Assembly: GCA_036345935.2 (NCBI GenBank)
Contig: JADWOT020000002.1
Coordinates: forward strand, 19,310,342-19,374,341
DNA: 64,000 nucleotides
Direction: 5' to 3'
Origin: Taenia hydatigena
Lineage: Eukaryota > Platyhelminthes > Cestoda > Cyclophyllidea > Taeniidae
Positions 35,901 through 47,638 of this stretch are shown here, piece after piece (positions within the stretch are counted from its first letter, which is position 1; every line of letters starts with the position of its first letter). The position numbers were made by a program, and so were the translations under genes. Under the pieces are notes generated by a model, which saw only the letters and a program-made list of their open reading frames with translations, was not told the DNA's origin and searched no databases.

Positions 35901-36157
35901 ATGGTATCGCATGTTAATTGCCTAGGAAAGGAAAGCTGTGTCTAGCCTCTTAGAGTATGTTGTTGAAAAGAAATTCGTATCCCTTTTACCAAGCTGATTC
36001 ATTCATATTCAACTCACCCAAGTGGCTAGATGAGTGTGATCTTATAATGTTCACTTCCAATCCTCTTATCCCCATTCTCACTCTTCCTCCTTCCATGCTC
36101 ACGACCTCCCATTCCTTCGCCTCTATCGCATTCATTCCTTTGTCTCTGTCAGCCGGC

Positions 36158-38185
36158 GCAGCTGATATTCTCTATGCAGTGAGTTGAGTAGTTGTGGCTG
36201 TTGATGACAACGACGCTTGTGTAGGATGTGAACGCGGAGGAGGGGGTGGAATTTGCAATCCACAAGTGGTTGAAGGGTGTAGACGGCATGTGTATATGGA
36301 AACAAAAAGCGAGCGATTGGCCATGCGGCTAACAAATTCAGGGAGCAATTTGTGGAGCAGTTGGCGGTTGTGAAATTGGATTGCAGTGAGTTGTGCTTAG
36401 TTTATGCATTGGCTAGGTCATGATTTTATTCGACTGATGACTACGTTGCGTTGTTTGCATTGAGTTCAGAACGCAGGTGTTTGTGAAAGAGTGGGTGACT
36501 AATGCAAGTGGGATCGATTGAGTTGTTTGCTCTTTCCATTCACTTGGAGGATATCAGTGGGTCATCGGTGCATTCATCGAAGAAGCGATAATCGTAGCTC
36601 ACCTCTGAGTCTCGACAGCTTGTGTTCTCTGCGTGGTTTACTCGCCTGGCTTATTGGAGGGCAAGATGGCTTGGGACAATGGGAAAAGGCGGCCCTGTTG
36701 TTGACAGTGGAGTGGCAATAGGAAACTTTTCTGTCTGTTTTTTTGCGGTGCTTGGGGTGGGAGTATCATTAGCGCGTTCACTATTGCAGCTACCGAGTCG
36801 TCTTTTCAAGTCACCGTGCCTTTCCAATTTGAATCCATTGCATGCGACGATTTTTGCACACCTTCAACTTAAATATTGGGTAAAGGTAGAGCAAAGCTCT
36901 GATGTCTATCATTAACCTCGGCACTTCGAAGTGAAGTGGGAGGTTGTACAAATGCCCTTCAAATTGTTCTAGTGCTTAGAGGAATGAATGAAAGGGAAGG
37001 TGGACGATGGAAGTGTGGCTGGATGGAGAGGGATTGAGATAAAATTGATGCGTGTATAGAGTCACTTTACATGGTTGCTACTGCCTTTATGGTGAGAAGG
37101 CGGGACACACGGCTTTCTTCGGGCCAATCCGGAATCTTTTTAACTTCTTGGACTGCTGGACCGATGAGGATCCAAAAGCGCAGATAGAACGTCTGCCTAG
37201 TCGGCATGTGGAGGGCTGTGTTAAATGTGAGCGGGAGCTATAACTCAAGACCATCGATCGTCTCGTCGCTCTGTATTAATTTTAACAGTCACAGTCTCTG
37301 CACTTCTCGGGATCCAAGGTTCGCTGGTGCTACAAATTGGTCGAAGACGCTTTGGAAGTTAGGCGGATGAAATTCAAAGTATTACTTCTACTCTCTTCTC
37401 TTGTGTAGTTTTTTCCAATGGTTAAATGACTAATTGCTATCTACTTTAAAAGAATAAGGACCTGCGACCTAACCGGAGGCAGTTTAAGTGGTAAGGTGAG
37501 TGGTTTGATTTGGGTAGTGCTTATCCTCTTCAATCTTGGATGCAGGTGGCCATGGATTTCTTCGGTGTTGAATTATTTATCTCTTCTTCGGCTCATGGCT
37601 ACTTGGTTCTTGAAAGCGAAGCAGAAGAAGTAAGGGAAGGTGTGAAATGTAAAGAAGGGAAGATCAAAGTAGGGTGGGAGGCGAGCTTGATGGAAGTGAT
37701 GGTGCTGTGAAATCGAAGCTGGAGTTGACGTGGTCGAGGCCGTCCTGGACCATGAAGTTCGATGAAAAAATGCTATGTGACCATGCAGAGTTGTAGTTTA
37801 CGTGGGTTCGTGAGTTCGGACTTAGGCTTAGCGTACTTACTGTGAGGTGAATTTGTCATGGGTTATCATTGAATATGAAGAAAGGGAACTTTAAATTAAT
37901 CACATGCGCTTGTTTTGAATGGTCTTACTACGGTTGTTACCGCAGTGTTCTCGATGATAGATGTCATTGGAGAGGTGTTGGGATCGTCAACTCATGCGGT
38001 TGAGCTCATTGAAATTCACGTATGACTTATTTACCGTAGACAGAAAGGATAACTGTGATTGGCGATGCACGAGGCGAGGATGGAGACAAGCCAGCCCTCT
38101 CGACGTTAGCATTAACGCTGTGCTGTGGACGAAGCAGAGTCTTTGAAGATGTTCCTTTCCTTGTGTCGATGGCAATTTGCCTTTT
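36158..38185 (+). repeat. R1 copy C, fullest copy
   Basis: Contains the 5' part (as in copy B), the shared segment (as in A and B) and the 3' part (as in A) in one continuous run, at visibly lower identity to A/B than A and B have to each other. Frames seen in A/B are interrupted here: GAG CTA TAA replaces GAG CTG GAA after the DED..QIE region (near 37240), and the ADILYAVS frame ends in TGA near 36187. It is therefore a diverged, non-functional copy unless a different frame is used. Another open piece (FFGVELFISSSAHGYLVLE, about 37556-37612) parallels LFDAGLIISPVAHGYSVLE in copy A (about 13677). Confidence 0.75.
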
Positions 38186-39176
38186 TTGGTTCCGTGCAGC
38201 TGAGGGTTGCAAGTTCTGCAGTTTAACTTCGTTGGCAGATTCTCCATCCAAATGGTCTCTATCCCCTCTATTTGTAAGCATGTAAGTAGTGTCTGGAAAA
38301 CAATCGTGGAGAGAATGGCATTGTTGGTGTGCTTCAATGCACTCAGGCTAGTCCGTCACACTGCCGTCGGTCCCAATACTTAGCGAATATCAACGTGCTT
38401 TGTTTCCGCTACCTCCGTTGATGCAATCCAGAATATTTCGACTCTCATTGGCAAATGACTCATCTAGCTCAGCGGAACAGTCTACTTTTCTGTATTGCTC
38501 AATCTTTTTAAGGTGCAACTCTTTGCGATCGGTTTCAACTACCCATTAGAACTTCAACAGGAAGGCATGTTAGAAGAAAAACCTACCGACCAAACAATTG
38601 GAAAGACATTATAGCCCTTTCCACCACCAGCTCACTACACAAAATGGCGCCTAATGTGGTTCGTTCTTAGGATTCATAGTGGATATTTACCCTCAACTGT
38701 CACACCTTGTACCACATCCGTACCGCCGCCACGTGTAGCACCTTGCACAAAATGCAGTCCAGCCGATGGGGAGTCGTTAGCAGAGACTCTCCTAGGTTAA
38801 TCACTGCGTTCGTCCTTCCCCAAGACGGCTTCAAATTCTCCACATTTGTTAGCACAAGCCATCAAGTAGTGGTAGCATGGTCGCATGGCAACAAACTGTA
38901 GGCAGAATGTTACAGCGTGTGTAATATGCTTGGGAAGTGATAGGATTCCTTCATCATGCTCTGACAATTTCGTCGGCCGCATCGCAGTCGCAGACAAACT
39001 CTCCAATGCAAAAGTTTCATGTCAGAGCGATGCGGATGGATTTGTATCCTCCTCTCTAATCCTCTCTGTGACAAATCGGCTTACTGGCCCTATCGGAAGA
39101 GCTGCTCGCGTCTGTGTGGATGCGAGATGGGCATAGCTTGACTGGTATCTATCACACGCTTGACGATACTTGCTAG
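38186..39176. other. Unassigned; one weak frame at 38885-39136
   Basis: Plus-strand 38885-39136 is open (GRIAVADKLSNAKVSCQSD, then SLILSVTNRLTGPIGRAA, TAG) without a clear acceptor. It could be an upstream exon of the model at 39177-39841, but the intron is not clear. Confidence 0.35.
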
Positions 39177-39841
39177 TCCCATTTCGGCACCTTGCTACCG
39201 GAAAATGCTCACGCAGTTGCTCAGCAGCTAGAAAAATTTTATTCTCTTTTTGATGATGTGAGTTTACTGCAGCAAAGGTCATCTGGGTTGTGCCTAGGGA
39301 CAGCTAAGGCTTTGAAGAGAGCACTGCAAATGTCATCTGCGTCGTTATCTGGCCATGAAGCATTTGCGTTGGTTTGAGTGCTTTTCTAGTTGGAACAAGT
39401 GCCTTCCCAATACTTAGACAAACTTAGACCCAGACTACATCTCTAGCTACTTCTTGACACACATTAGATTTTACTGCTTAGCTCTCTTTACTAATGCAGA
39501 ATCTTAACGACTTCGCTTTTTTGCTACCAAATTGCTTTATTCTGCAGGACGTAAACCTGTGGAAGAGGTTCCAGTGCTCTCCTCTGGCACGAAATCATAA
39601 CAAATCCACCGCCTTTTGCGTAATGTGCACAGTTAAAGCAGCACAGACAGTTCAGTGCCTGCGTGGCATGCTACCAAACAGACATGATAGTTACAAAAGC
39701 AACAACTTAGTGGAAAGTAGCCATAGCGATGAACAGCACAACTGCCTCTTGCTCCTACGCTCAAGGCAACTAATCGAAGAATTTTCCTTTTTGACAAAGA
39801 CTGCCCGTGATTTATCCGAATGGGTTCCTCATCGGGCATAG
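39177..39841 (+). CDS. Two-exon candidate gene end, unknown
   Basis: Exon a (39177-39257) follows ttgctag, is exactly 27 codons (SHFGTLLPENAHAVAQQL, then EKFYSLFDD) and ends at a consensus GTGAGT donor. Exon b (39548-39841) follows ttgctttattctgcag and is 97 codons plus TAG. It has DVNLWKRFQCSPLARNH, CVMCTVKAAQTVQCLRGM and RQLIEEFSFLTKTARDLSEW. Both are phase 0, so they join cleanly across a 290-bp intron. Exon b has several Cys (C...CVMC...C) but no recognised zinc-finger pattern. If the intron is not used, exon a reads on for 40 codons to a stop at 39377. The upstream start is unknown. Confidence 0.4.
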
Positions 39842-40132
39842 CACTACGGTATTTCAAATGGAATAGCCACTTTAGTTACATCAGCTCTTTGCCCGTAGAC
39901 GACTTTGGTAATTTATCTTTAATAAAATCCGTTTAAGTGAAAGACAATTTTAGCCCTGTGCTAATCTTAAGAGAGTCAAATGATAGCTAGAATCGTCGAT
40001 CCAGACAATCATTTGTAAACAGCTTATGCAAACACTTTCCCCATCGCTCTACCATCTCATTCGTTCCTCTCATACACTTAGCCCGAAACCTCTCAACAAC
40101 CTCCTAAATAAACTACTACGCAAACCATTTAG

Positions 40133-40357
40133 GTACCTGGGGTGGTGGCACTTGAATTTGACGACATTTGCGGTCTTTTATTGATTATGCGAGCTCTCGA
40201 AGAAACGGGTGTTAGTGAGTTGCAAAAGAACTTAAACAACAGACTCCCATGGCGCATGTTGCCTACTAACAGATCCAATACACATTTTAAACGACGAATA
40301 ATATGGTACACGAAGAAGTATCACCTCCCAAAACCATATGTCATGGGGGTATTGTAG
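40133..40357 (+). CDS. Candidate terminal exon, unknown
   Basis: After the acceptor acgcaaaccatttag the frame is open in phase 0 for 74 codons to TAG at 40355-40357. It reads VPGVVALEFDDICGLLLIMR, LEETGVSELQKNLNNRLPW and FKRRIIWYTKKYHLPKPYVM. Hydrophobic, helical and basic stretches alternate as in a folded protein. It lies 290 bp downstream of the stop of the preceding model, so it would belong to another gene or transcript. No family is recognised. Confidence 0.38.
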   Translation, partial: VPGVVALEFDDICGLLLIMRALEETGVSELQKNLNNRLPWRMLPTNRSNTHFKRRIIWYTKKYHLPKPYVMGVL

Positions 40358-40664
40358 ATAGCACACAGGTGAATCGGGGGTTAGTGAGACGTGACCAGGT
40401 CAACCAGTGAGTCGTCTGCGTGAGTTCTTAAATCTATCTCTATGGTGGTCTAAAAACGAGCACGCCAAAGCCAAAAAGCACTACTTATCAGCAATGCTTT
40501 CACTGAGCTCTCTTGTCATTGTCTTCAGCTGTCCCTTCGCTAATAGCCATGGTTAATCGAAACAGACAAAGTTTCCGCAGTGTCAGTCATCCATGTGCCA
40601 CTTTGGTGCAAATACTGGCTAGGGTTGTCGAGGCGGCATCTGCAACTACAACTGATGCAATTCA

Positions 40665-41087
40665 ATGTGGCATGATTTTGACAACTCTGTCAATAAACAG
40701 AATGAAATCCAGAGGGCGTGGGGCAATGGAGCTCTTGGTAAGCAGGGTTGTTGCGGTGGTGACTGCGGCTACTGCAGTGGATGTGAAAATGTGAAGCACG
40801 CAGACTTTTGCGACATGACGCAGTGTCGAGCTAATGACTGCTTCACTGGTGGCAACTGCCAAGTTGTCTGCCACAATGGCATTTGCCACTGTGCAAGCTC
40901 CACTAATCCACAAGGATTACACATCACGGATCGGGATATAAAAATGCGATCTCTGGACGTGATGATGCACGATATGCAAAGCTATGATCATCTTATGCGA
41001 CTGCAATCCAAATCCCAGGCCCTCCCACTTCGGTCTGCACAATGGATCTGGGTGTTTAAGCAGCACCCTCTTACATCCCAAAATTGA
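40665..41087 (+). CDS. Cysteine-rich open frame, unknown
   Basis: The frame has about 12 cysteines in 60 residues: GKQGCCGGDCGYCSGC, then DFCDMTQCRANDCF and GGNCQVVCHNGICHCA, followed by a His/Met-rich tail and TGA at 41085-41087. Upstream in the same frame another Cys-rich stretch (CQSSMCHFGANTG, then GCRGGICNYN) is interrupted by two stops, so the region may be a decayed or spliced multi-module secreted protein. The Cys spacing suggests disulfide-bonded or metal-binding modules, but no named module fits. No signal peptide is visible. Confidence 0.35.
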   Translation: MWHDFDNSVNKQNEIQRAWGNGALGKQGCCGGDCGYCSGCENVKHADFCDMTQCRANDCFTGGNCQVVCHNGICHCASSTNPQGLHITDRDIKMRSLDVMMHDMQSYDHLMRLQSKSQALPLRSAQWIWVFKQHPLTSQN

Positions 41088-43640
41088 ATCAGCCTCTACC
41101 GTCTGTATATTCACTGCTTCTTCAATCTGCATCGGTGCAGATACGTTTCCAGTGTGCACCCACATGCATTACAGTCAATGGATGCCAGACTGCCAAAAAT
41201 GAAGCACATCTTGGTAGGCACGAAATTCGGTGCGGTCATCTTAACTACACCCAATCTCGATCGCATTTCATTTATATCAGGCCATGATACCTTGTATGCC
41301 TAGCCAGAAGCAGGTTGCTATGCGGCCTGATACAACGATTCGGAATCCTCTGCTCAGATGCTCAGCAACACCTCACGGCTAGTGCTTTGCTTGTTTGAAT
41401 GCCGCTTGTTGAATATGTATGTTCTATCCTAACATTGTGCATTCTCAAGCTATCAGGGAAGTCTTTGAAAGCTACACCACATTCGTTACACACAATAAAA
41501 TTGCTTAGCTGCTTTCCGGTTTTGTTCTACAGCAAAGAATTTATTGTTACGTTCTGGCACCCCTATTCGTGAGATTTATTTGCTTTTTACCAACTACATT
41601 TCCTTCGCCATCGCGACCCATCGGCGTGGTATTATGATGTTCTCAAGGTCTTTGCCGTCCTTGACTTGCAAGGCAAAACTTCTCCGCTCTGAAGCATTGC
41701 GAAGCAACATCAACGCTTGAACCAGTTGGCTTTCTCTAAGCCCCGTAGCCCACATTTACATGTCTCCAGATCATGCAACAATGTAACGTCACGTAGTTAT
41801 TTCAAAAGTAATTTGAGCAAAACTCAACCACACACAAATAATGAAGCAAATTTTTAAACTAAAATGTCCGTTAGTCTTGTTACTCGTAGCTGATGACTTC
41901 ATTCCATTTTCATTGCGACAGGTCTGGCATGAAAGCCATTTTATGTTATTTCTGAACTAACATTTCTATCACATTCTTGTATCACAATGTGCATCTGTCA
42001 AACTCACTCTGTTTAAAGGCCAATGCCAACCAGTCAAGGGAAGTATGGATGCCATGCCAACGAGGCAGTTGTAACGCCAGCAGACCAACATAACTTTGGG
42101 CAGACTGCAGACACACTAACAGATGTTATCGAAAGGCGCTTAACAAATAAATCTCTTACAATAATTTCCATCCTCTCTGGTTGGTTCCATCAGCATATCA
42201 TTCAATTCCATACAGTTGCCCAGTGGTGGCAATAGCTACCACGTCTGCTTACCAGTAACGCGCAGTGAAATGACAACGCAACAACACTTAGAGCCGCCCT
42301 GCAGAGGAGATGGTGTTACGACATTAATCAGGCAGTATGCAGCCTTTTCTTCCTTTTCGCCTACTTCGCGTACAGGCCGGTGCACAAAGTGTTCGGAGTT
42401 GTCTTGTCTTCTGCTCTTCACAAACACCCCCTTCCGCCTTACACCCACCTACCCAACCACCCACCAGTTACATATTCTGCGCCTTCTAAAGCCATTCTCA
42501 GGGCAACCATTATCTATGCTAACAATTAAATGCAGTTCTACACCTCCTGAAGCAAAATATGCTGCTCCTGTCACAGTCATGCAAATGGACTACGGCTAGC
42601 AAACCCTCAATCCACAATGGAACATCTCTACCACCAACTCATACATATCCACTGCAGTTTTCTCAGCTTTTTCCTTCCCTGAAGACAAAAGAAAACATCG
42701 TACTCGGGTAAAACACATACACGTGTATTCAGCATACCACTCCGAAGAGGTACAACGACGATGCAGTTAAGTGACCCCATCACCAAAATCCGTCATTCGA
42801 CAAACACCGACTCATAATACGGTCCACTTCGCTTTGTTCAGCGCCGTACTCCGTGCTCTCCTCGGTAAGGCTACTACGTCGTCAGTCGCATCATCTCCCA
42901 TGCTGCAAGCTGATTCCGTATGAGATAGGGGAGACATGTGCTGACCATCACGCGTGTTCATCACCAGTAGGGGAAAGATTGGTACTATAAATCAGTCGAG
43001 CAGGTCATTGAAATGGAAGCAATGGTAGTACTTTCCTAAATATAGCGAATTAAATTATTTCTACTCCTTTAGTTCCAAATGATGCTTAACAGGCAGGCAA
43101 GGTTTCTACTATATTTGCTTTCTACGCTACACAAAAACATATGCCGTGAGGAGCTGCGGTTGGTTGATGCAAATCCAGCCTCAAGTGAATGCTTTTGAGG
43201 AGGACGAAATCATAAAAATACTTAAACAATTAATGACACAGTGTAAGGCGTAGAACTCACCGCGTTTTGTAATACGTCCTTCTGCAGGGTTCAGAAATGT
43301 CATTCAAAGACCAGCCGCCATTCTAGGTGGATTATCACTTAAACCGTTTTCGAACCGTGAAAGACTTTATCAACCTCTGCCTATGTCACAAATCATTAGT
43401 AATTACACAGCCTAAGCCTGAGATTAAAGTAGTACTCTGCCGATTCGCCTAGATCCAGATTCGTCCTCGAAGCACCCGAGTAACCTGTTGTATTCATCAC
43501 AACTGTGCTAAAGCATATCAGGTCCGAGTTGCCCACGGTCAGTGCAAAGTAGACGGGGTTCAAAGGATTTTGTTCCGATTACCAGCAAAAACGAGTTCAT
43601 TTGAGTCCGTTTCCTCCAGGTTCAATACCTGGGATTGGTA
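41088..43640. other. No gene assigned
   Basis: Short frames only. Plus-strand 42216-42599 is open for 127 codons but C-rich and without clear splice sites. No repeat was recognised. Confidence 0.45.
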
Positions 43641-43790
43641 TGCTTGGTAACGAAATTTGGAAGACTAGAAGAATTGTAAAAAATCTACTTGCGAGTACAC
43701 TCCTCCTTTAGCTATCACAACGGAAATCGAGGAAGATTAAACCGATTGTGCAAGACTGGAGTGAAGAAAGGCCGAGGAGTATGCAAGTAG
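43641..43790 (+). repeat. R5 direct repeat, copy 1
   Basis: Shares with 44298-44452 the run gaa(t/c)tgtaaaaaat, ctacttgc/atacttgc, cactcctcct and atcacaacggaaat(c/a)gaggaaga(t/c)taaaccgattgt. Same orientation, about 660 bp apart, high but imperfect identity by eye. Confidence 0.7.
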
Positions 43791-44054
43791 TCGATGTGCT
43801 GGACTGCTCTAACCTCAAAACAGTAGGGAAGACAATGATGTAGTGCTGATACCAGCCCTCGGTGAGCAGTGGTAGCGATTGTCAGCTTGGTAATGCTTCG
43901 TTTGCCAAATGCATAGTGCCTCTGAACATAGCGTTAATTGCAGCGTCTTGAGACTTCCCTCAAGACAACGAAAGACACAGTGCTTGGCCAGAACATCAGT
44001 GTTCAGCATGTAGAAGGGAATTAGACAGTTGGCATGGCCCAGAGGCCAGCTTAC

Positions 44055-44144
44055 CTGTTAAAGGCAATAAGGTCATCCGAGCCACCGTATCCGAAATCGG
44101 TAGTTCATCAAGCAAAGCTTTGCATCTGTCTTGCAGTCCCTTTC
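44055..44144 (-). CDS. Small internal exon candidate between R5 copies
   Basis: On the minus strand, acceptor cacttatag at 44145-44153 and donor aacag|gtaagc bound a 90-nt stretch whose frame reads KGLQDRCKALLDELPISDTV, then ARMTLLPLT. Both splice sites fit consensus and the peptide looks helical and protein-like. Downstream on the same strand a further open frame (44009-43815, CLEGSLKTLQLTLCSEAL) could hold the next exon, but the join is unclear. Family unrecognised. Confidence 0.35.
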
Positions 44145-44250
44145 CTATAAGTGATTTAAATGGCACTCCAAAGCTAAGCCAAATCAGCAGAAATTAAAGC
44201 TCTAGCATAAATGTGGACACACATGGTTTAACGGTTTAAACACAAAATAT

Positions 44251-44286
44251 ATTAATCAATTAAATTAATTAATTAATTAAGTTAAT
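44251..44286. repeat. (ATTA)n microsatellite
   Basis: Run of ATTAATTAATTA units with two interruptions, directly next to R5 copy 2. Confidence 0.85.
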
Positions 44287-44297
44287 TCCTGTGATTA

Positions 44298-44452
44298 GTA
44301 AATTTTGTAACAAAGTTGGGAAGCTAATGAGGTTAGAAGAACTGTAAAAAATATACTTGCAAATGCACTCCTCCTCCAGCCATCACAACGGAAATAGAGG
44401 AAGACTAAACCGATTGTATTAGACTCAGTGCACAGAAGGAATGTGAGTAAGC
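44298..44452 (+). repeat. R5 direct repeat, copy 2
   Basis: See copy 1; same strand. An AT-rich run precedes it. Confidence 0.7.
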
Positions 44453-46559
44453 GACTGCCTATTCGTGGGGATACTTCGTTGGATAAGCAAAAATCAAATG
44501 AATTATGAAACTCAGAAAGTTGCCGTGATGGCTTTGCAAAGAGGAGTTCGACTTAGTTGGCCAAAGCAGTATGATTTTAACTGAGAAGTTTGACCTTACA
44601 CGTTCTCTGGGACGACTGTTACATCAGTGCACTGTCAACTTCCTTCCATTGTAGTTTCAGAATTTACGAATTTATCCATCGTCATGACTCGTGTTATCGC
44701 TTACTGCAGCGTTAAGCAACGAGATGTGGAGCGACGCAGACTGGCAACAGTGATGCACTGGCATTTTTGAGATGTGTGGAGCATAGCGTGTGGCTGATGC
44801 AAAGTTTTTGAACGGGTCATTATTCCACCGCCTGATGCTTTTAAAGGAATGACTGCTTTCATTAATCCATTTCACTGAACTAACCACCCATCTTTTCCTT
44901 TGTAACGGAATTTCGTTGTTTTATTTTTCAATAAACGCCGTTAGATCCCAGAAAGACAAATCCAAATTGAAGGTAGTAATTCCTCCTTACTTGGCTTTCG
45001 TGATTGTAGGTTACTTTATTACCCTACTTTACCTGCCTTCGCATCAGTGTTGATGTCAATGCTTAGGAGAAAGCAGCATGTTAAACCACTCGACTTAGCA
45101 AATACTTTACAGTCACAGGATACCAAACGTGTTGCCGATTCTTTTGAGCAAGTTCTTAGTTTTCCGTACGAGTCAATACCACGTACGTAGTAAGAAGAGT
45201 AACATTGACATTGCTTGCAATTGCTAAAGCATGACTTTGCGACCTACCCGCATAGAATTTATTTTTTCAACTTTGTCCACTACAAGAGTCCACTTTGCGT
45301 GCAATGCGACCGATTTGTTAATAGCGTCTGCTCCTGATCCCGAGATGGAATTAGAAGAAATTGCCTTTGCTTTCTTTTAGAACATTAACCATTCATAGCA
45401 GTTGTCCAACGTTAGTGCGACTCGTAGTACATCTTACGCGGTATCCACTCTACCATATTTAGCAGCCTGGCACTGCAGGCAGAAGAGGGCAATAAATCGA
45501 TATTTTTGTGATTTCCAACAATTGATTGTTAGTTGAGAAGAAAGAATCAGATACTACCCAAGAGTCTCCGCGCAGTTCTTTGATCCACTTGAATTAATGT
45601 CCACTCTTACTCAGCTTTGACGCGCGTCTATCACTTCCTTGCTGTTTAGCATTACAGCGCTGACTTTATCAAACCAATGGTGCTCCACGCCATGCCAACC
45701 ATCTCTGACTGACAAATGAAAGTTTGAAACCTAAGCCGGTCCTTCTGCACACAAGCACTAGTGAAATGGGTTGGCGTTTACCACTGACTCGCGTGATACC
45801 ACTATAAGGTCGTGATGGTGCCAATTAACGCATGTCACTTTCCATAACGATGATATGAACATCAAAACATATTTTAATACGGTAAATCAGGGTTATTAGC
45901 TACCAAATTTTTAAGCTTTTGTGAGCAACTGCATTATCGCACTGGCACCGCATGATTTGGAGTTAAATGTTTCACCGAGAGATGCGCATGATGTGCTTCT
46001 CATCATGGTTGTGGACTTGCAAGCACATTCGCTGATTCCTCACTAGTGTACATGTGTCCGTCTAAGGTGCTCGCAACAATCCCATTCATTGCCAAATGCT
46101 AGGCATTTGCTTCATTCTCAGGTGTAGCACGCCAACAAATTTTGTAACCATCGTGAGTATGACTCCAGAGCCATTAGCCCTTCATTAAAAACCCCACAAA
46201 ATAAGGCAAAAATGCCTTTTCATCCAAAATCGCTCGCATCGGGAAAGTGTCTTTGAAAGCCGCCCTAAAATGTCATTTGGAACTTAATGAAAGAGGGGTA
46301 TATGATTATAATCGCTGGAGAAAGACCTCACAGCTTCGAATTGTGTCGCTTGTCAACTGATATTTCATACTGGATGTTATGCTTCATGCCGATTGCCCTG
46401 ATGCCTTTGATGAACACTTAATTTGACACACAGAAAATGGTGAGTTTCATGCGCATCATGTGTTGGCGAGCGTAGGTGACTGAGAAAGTCCAAATTCGAA
46501 AACAAAGTGGATCAAGTCGCAAAAATTGCATTAATTAAGAAACGGTGGCAATCATGAGT
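44453..46559. other. No gene assigned
   Basis: AT-rich sequence with no frame above about 75 codons and no splice-supported coding. It ends where the satellite array starts. Confidence 0.5.
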
Positions 46560-47638
46560 AGATCAATATTACCAAATTTAATCCAGAGAGGGCGAAATTG
46601 AAAAAAAAGGGGAAAAATACTACAAAGTTTCATGCAGTGAGGGCGAAATTGGCAATCAAGAAGGAATTAATGATGCAAAATTTCATTCATTAAGAGCAAA
46701 ATTCGCAATCACCAGTGGGTCAATACTGCAAAATTTAATCCAGAGAGGACAAAATTCTCAATCACAAGTGGAAAAATACTTAAAAATAATTTTAAGGAGA
46801 GACCGAAATACGCAATCATTAGTACGCCAATGCTACAAAATTTCATCCAGTAAGAGCGAAATACGCAATTAACAGTGGGTCAATCCCAAAAAATTGCAAG
46901 CAGAAAGAGCTAAATTCGCAATCACCAGTGAGTCAGCACTAAACAAATTCAAGCAGTGAGACCGAAATTCGCAAACAACAGTGAGTCAATACTACAAAAT
47001 TTCAAGCAATGAGACCGAACTTCGCAATCAACAGTGGGTCAACACTAAAAAATTCAAGCAGTGAGACTGAAAATCGCGAACAACAGAGGGTCAATGCTAC
47101 AAAATTTCAAGCAGTGAGACCGAAATTCGAAATAACCAGTGGGTCAATACTGCAAAATTTCAAGCAATGAGACCGAAATTCGCAATCAGCAATGGGCCAA
47201 CATTAAAAGATTTCAAGAGGTTAGACCGAAATTCGAAATCACCAGTGGGTCAACACTAAAAAATTTCAAGCAGTGAGACCAAAAATCTTATTCACCACTG
47301 GGTGAATGCTACAAAATTTAAGCAATGAGAGAGAAATTCGCAATCAGCAGTGGGTAAATACTACAAAATTTCATGCAGTAAGAGCAAAATTCGCAATCAC
47401 CAGCGGATCAACACTAAATAAATCAAGCAGTGAGACCGAAATTCGCAATCAGCAATGGGCCAACACTAAACATTTTCGAGCAGTTAGACCGAAATTCGAA
47501 ATCACCAGTAGGTCAATACTACAAAAATTCAAGCAGTGACAGCGAAAATTCCAATCAACAGTAAGTCAAAACTGAACGATTTCAAGCAGTGAGACCCAAA
47601 TTCGCAATCACCAGTGCGTCAATAGTACAAAATTTCAA
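46560..47638 (+). repeat. Satellite array 1, plus-oriented block (~53-bp monomer)
   Basis: About 20 diverged monomers of roughly 53 bp. A typical unit reads agtgggtcaatactacaaaa, then tttcaagcagtgagaccgaa, then attcgcaatcac. The cores gcaatcacc and agtgggtcaa recur at 53-54-bp steps (46706, 46759, 46812, 46866). Units are in the opposite orientation to the block that follows. Short open frames here are by-products. Confidence 0.88.

Noticed and set aside
38465..38475. tRNA-like A box (tagctcagcgg)
   Set aside because: No matching B box or cloverleaf can be folded in the next 70 bases.
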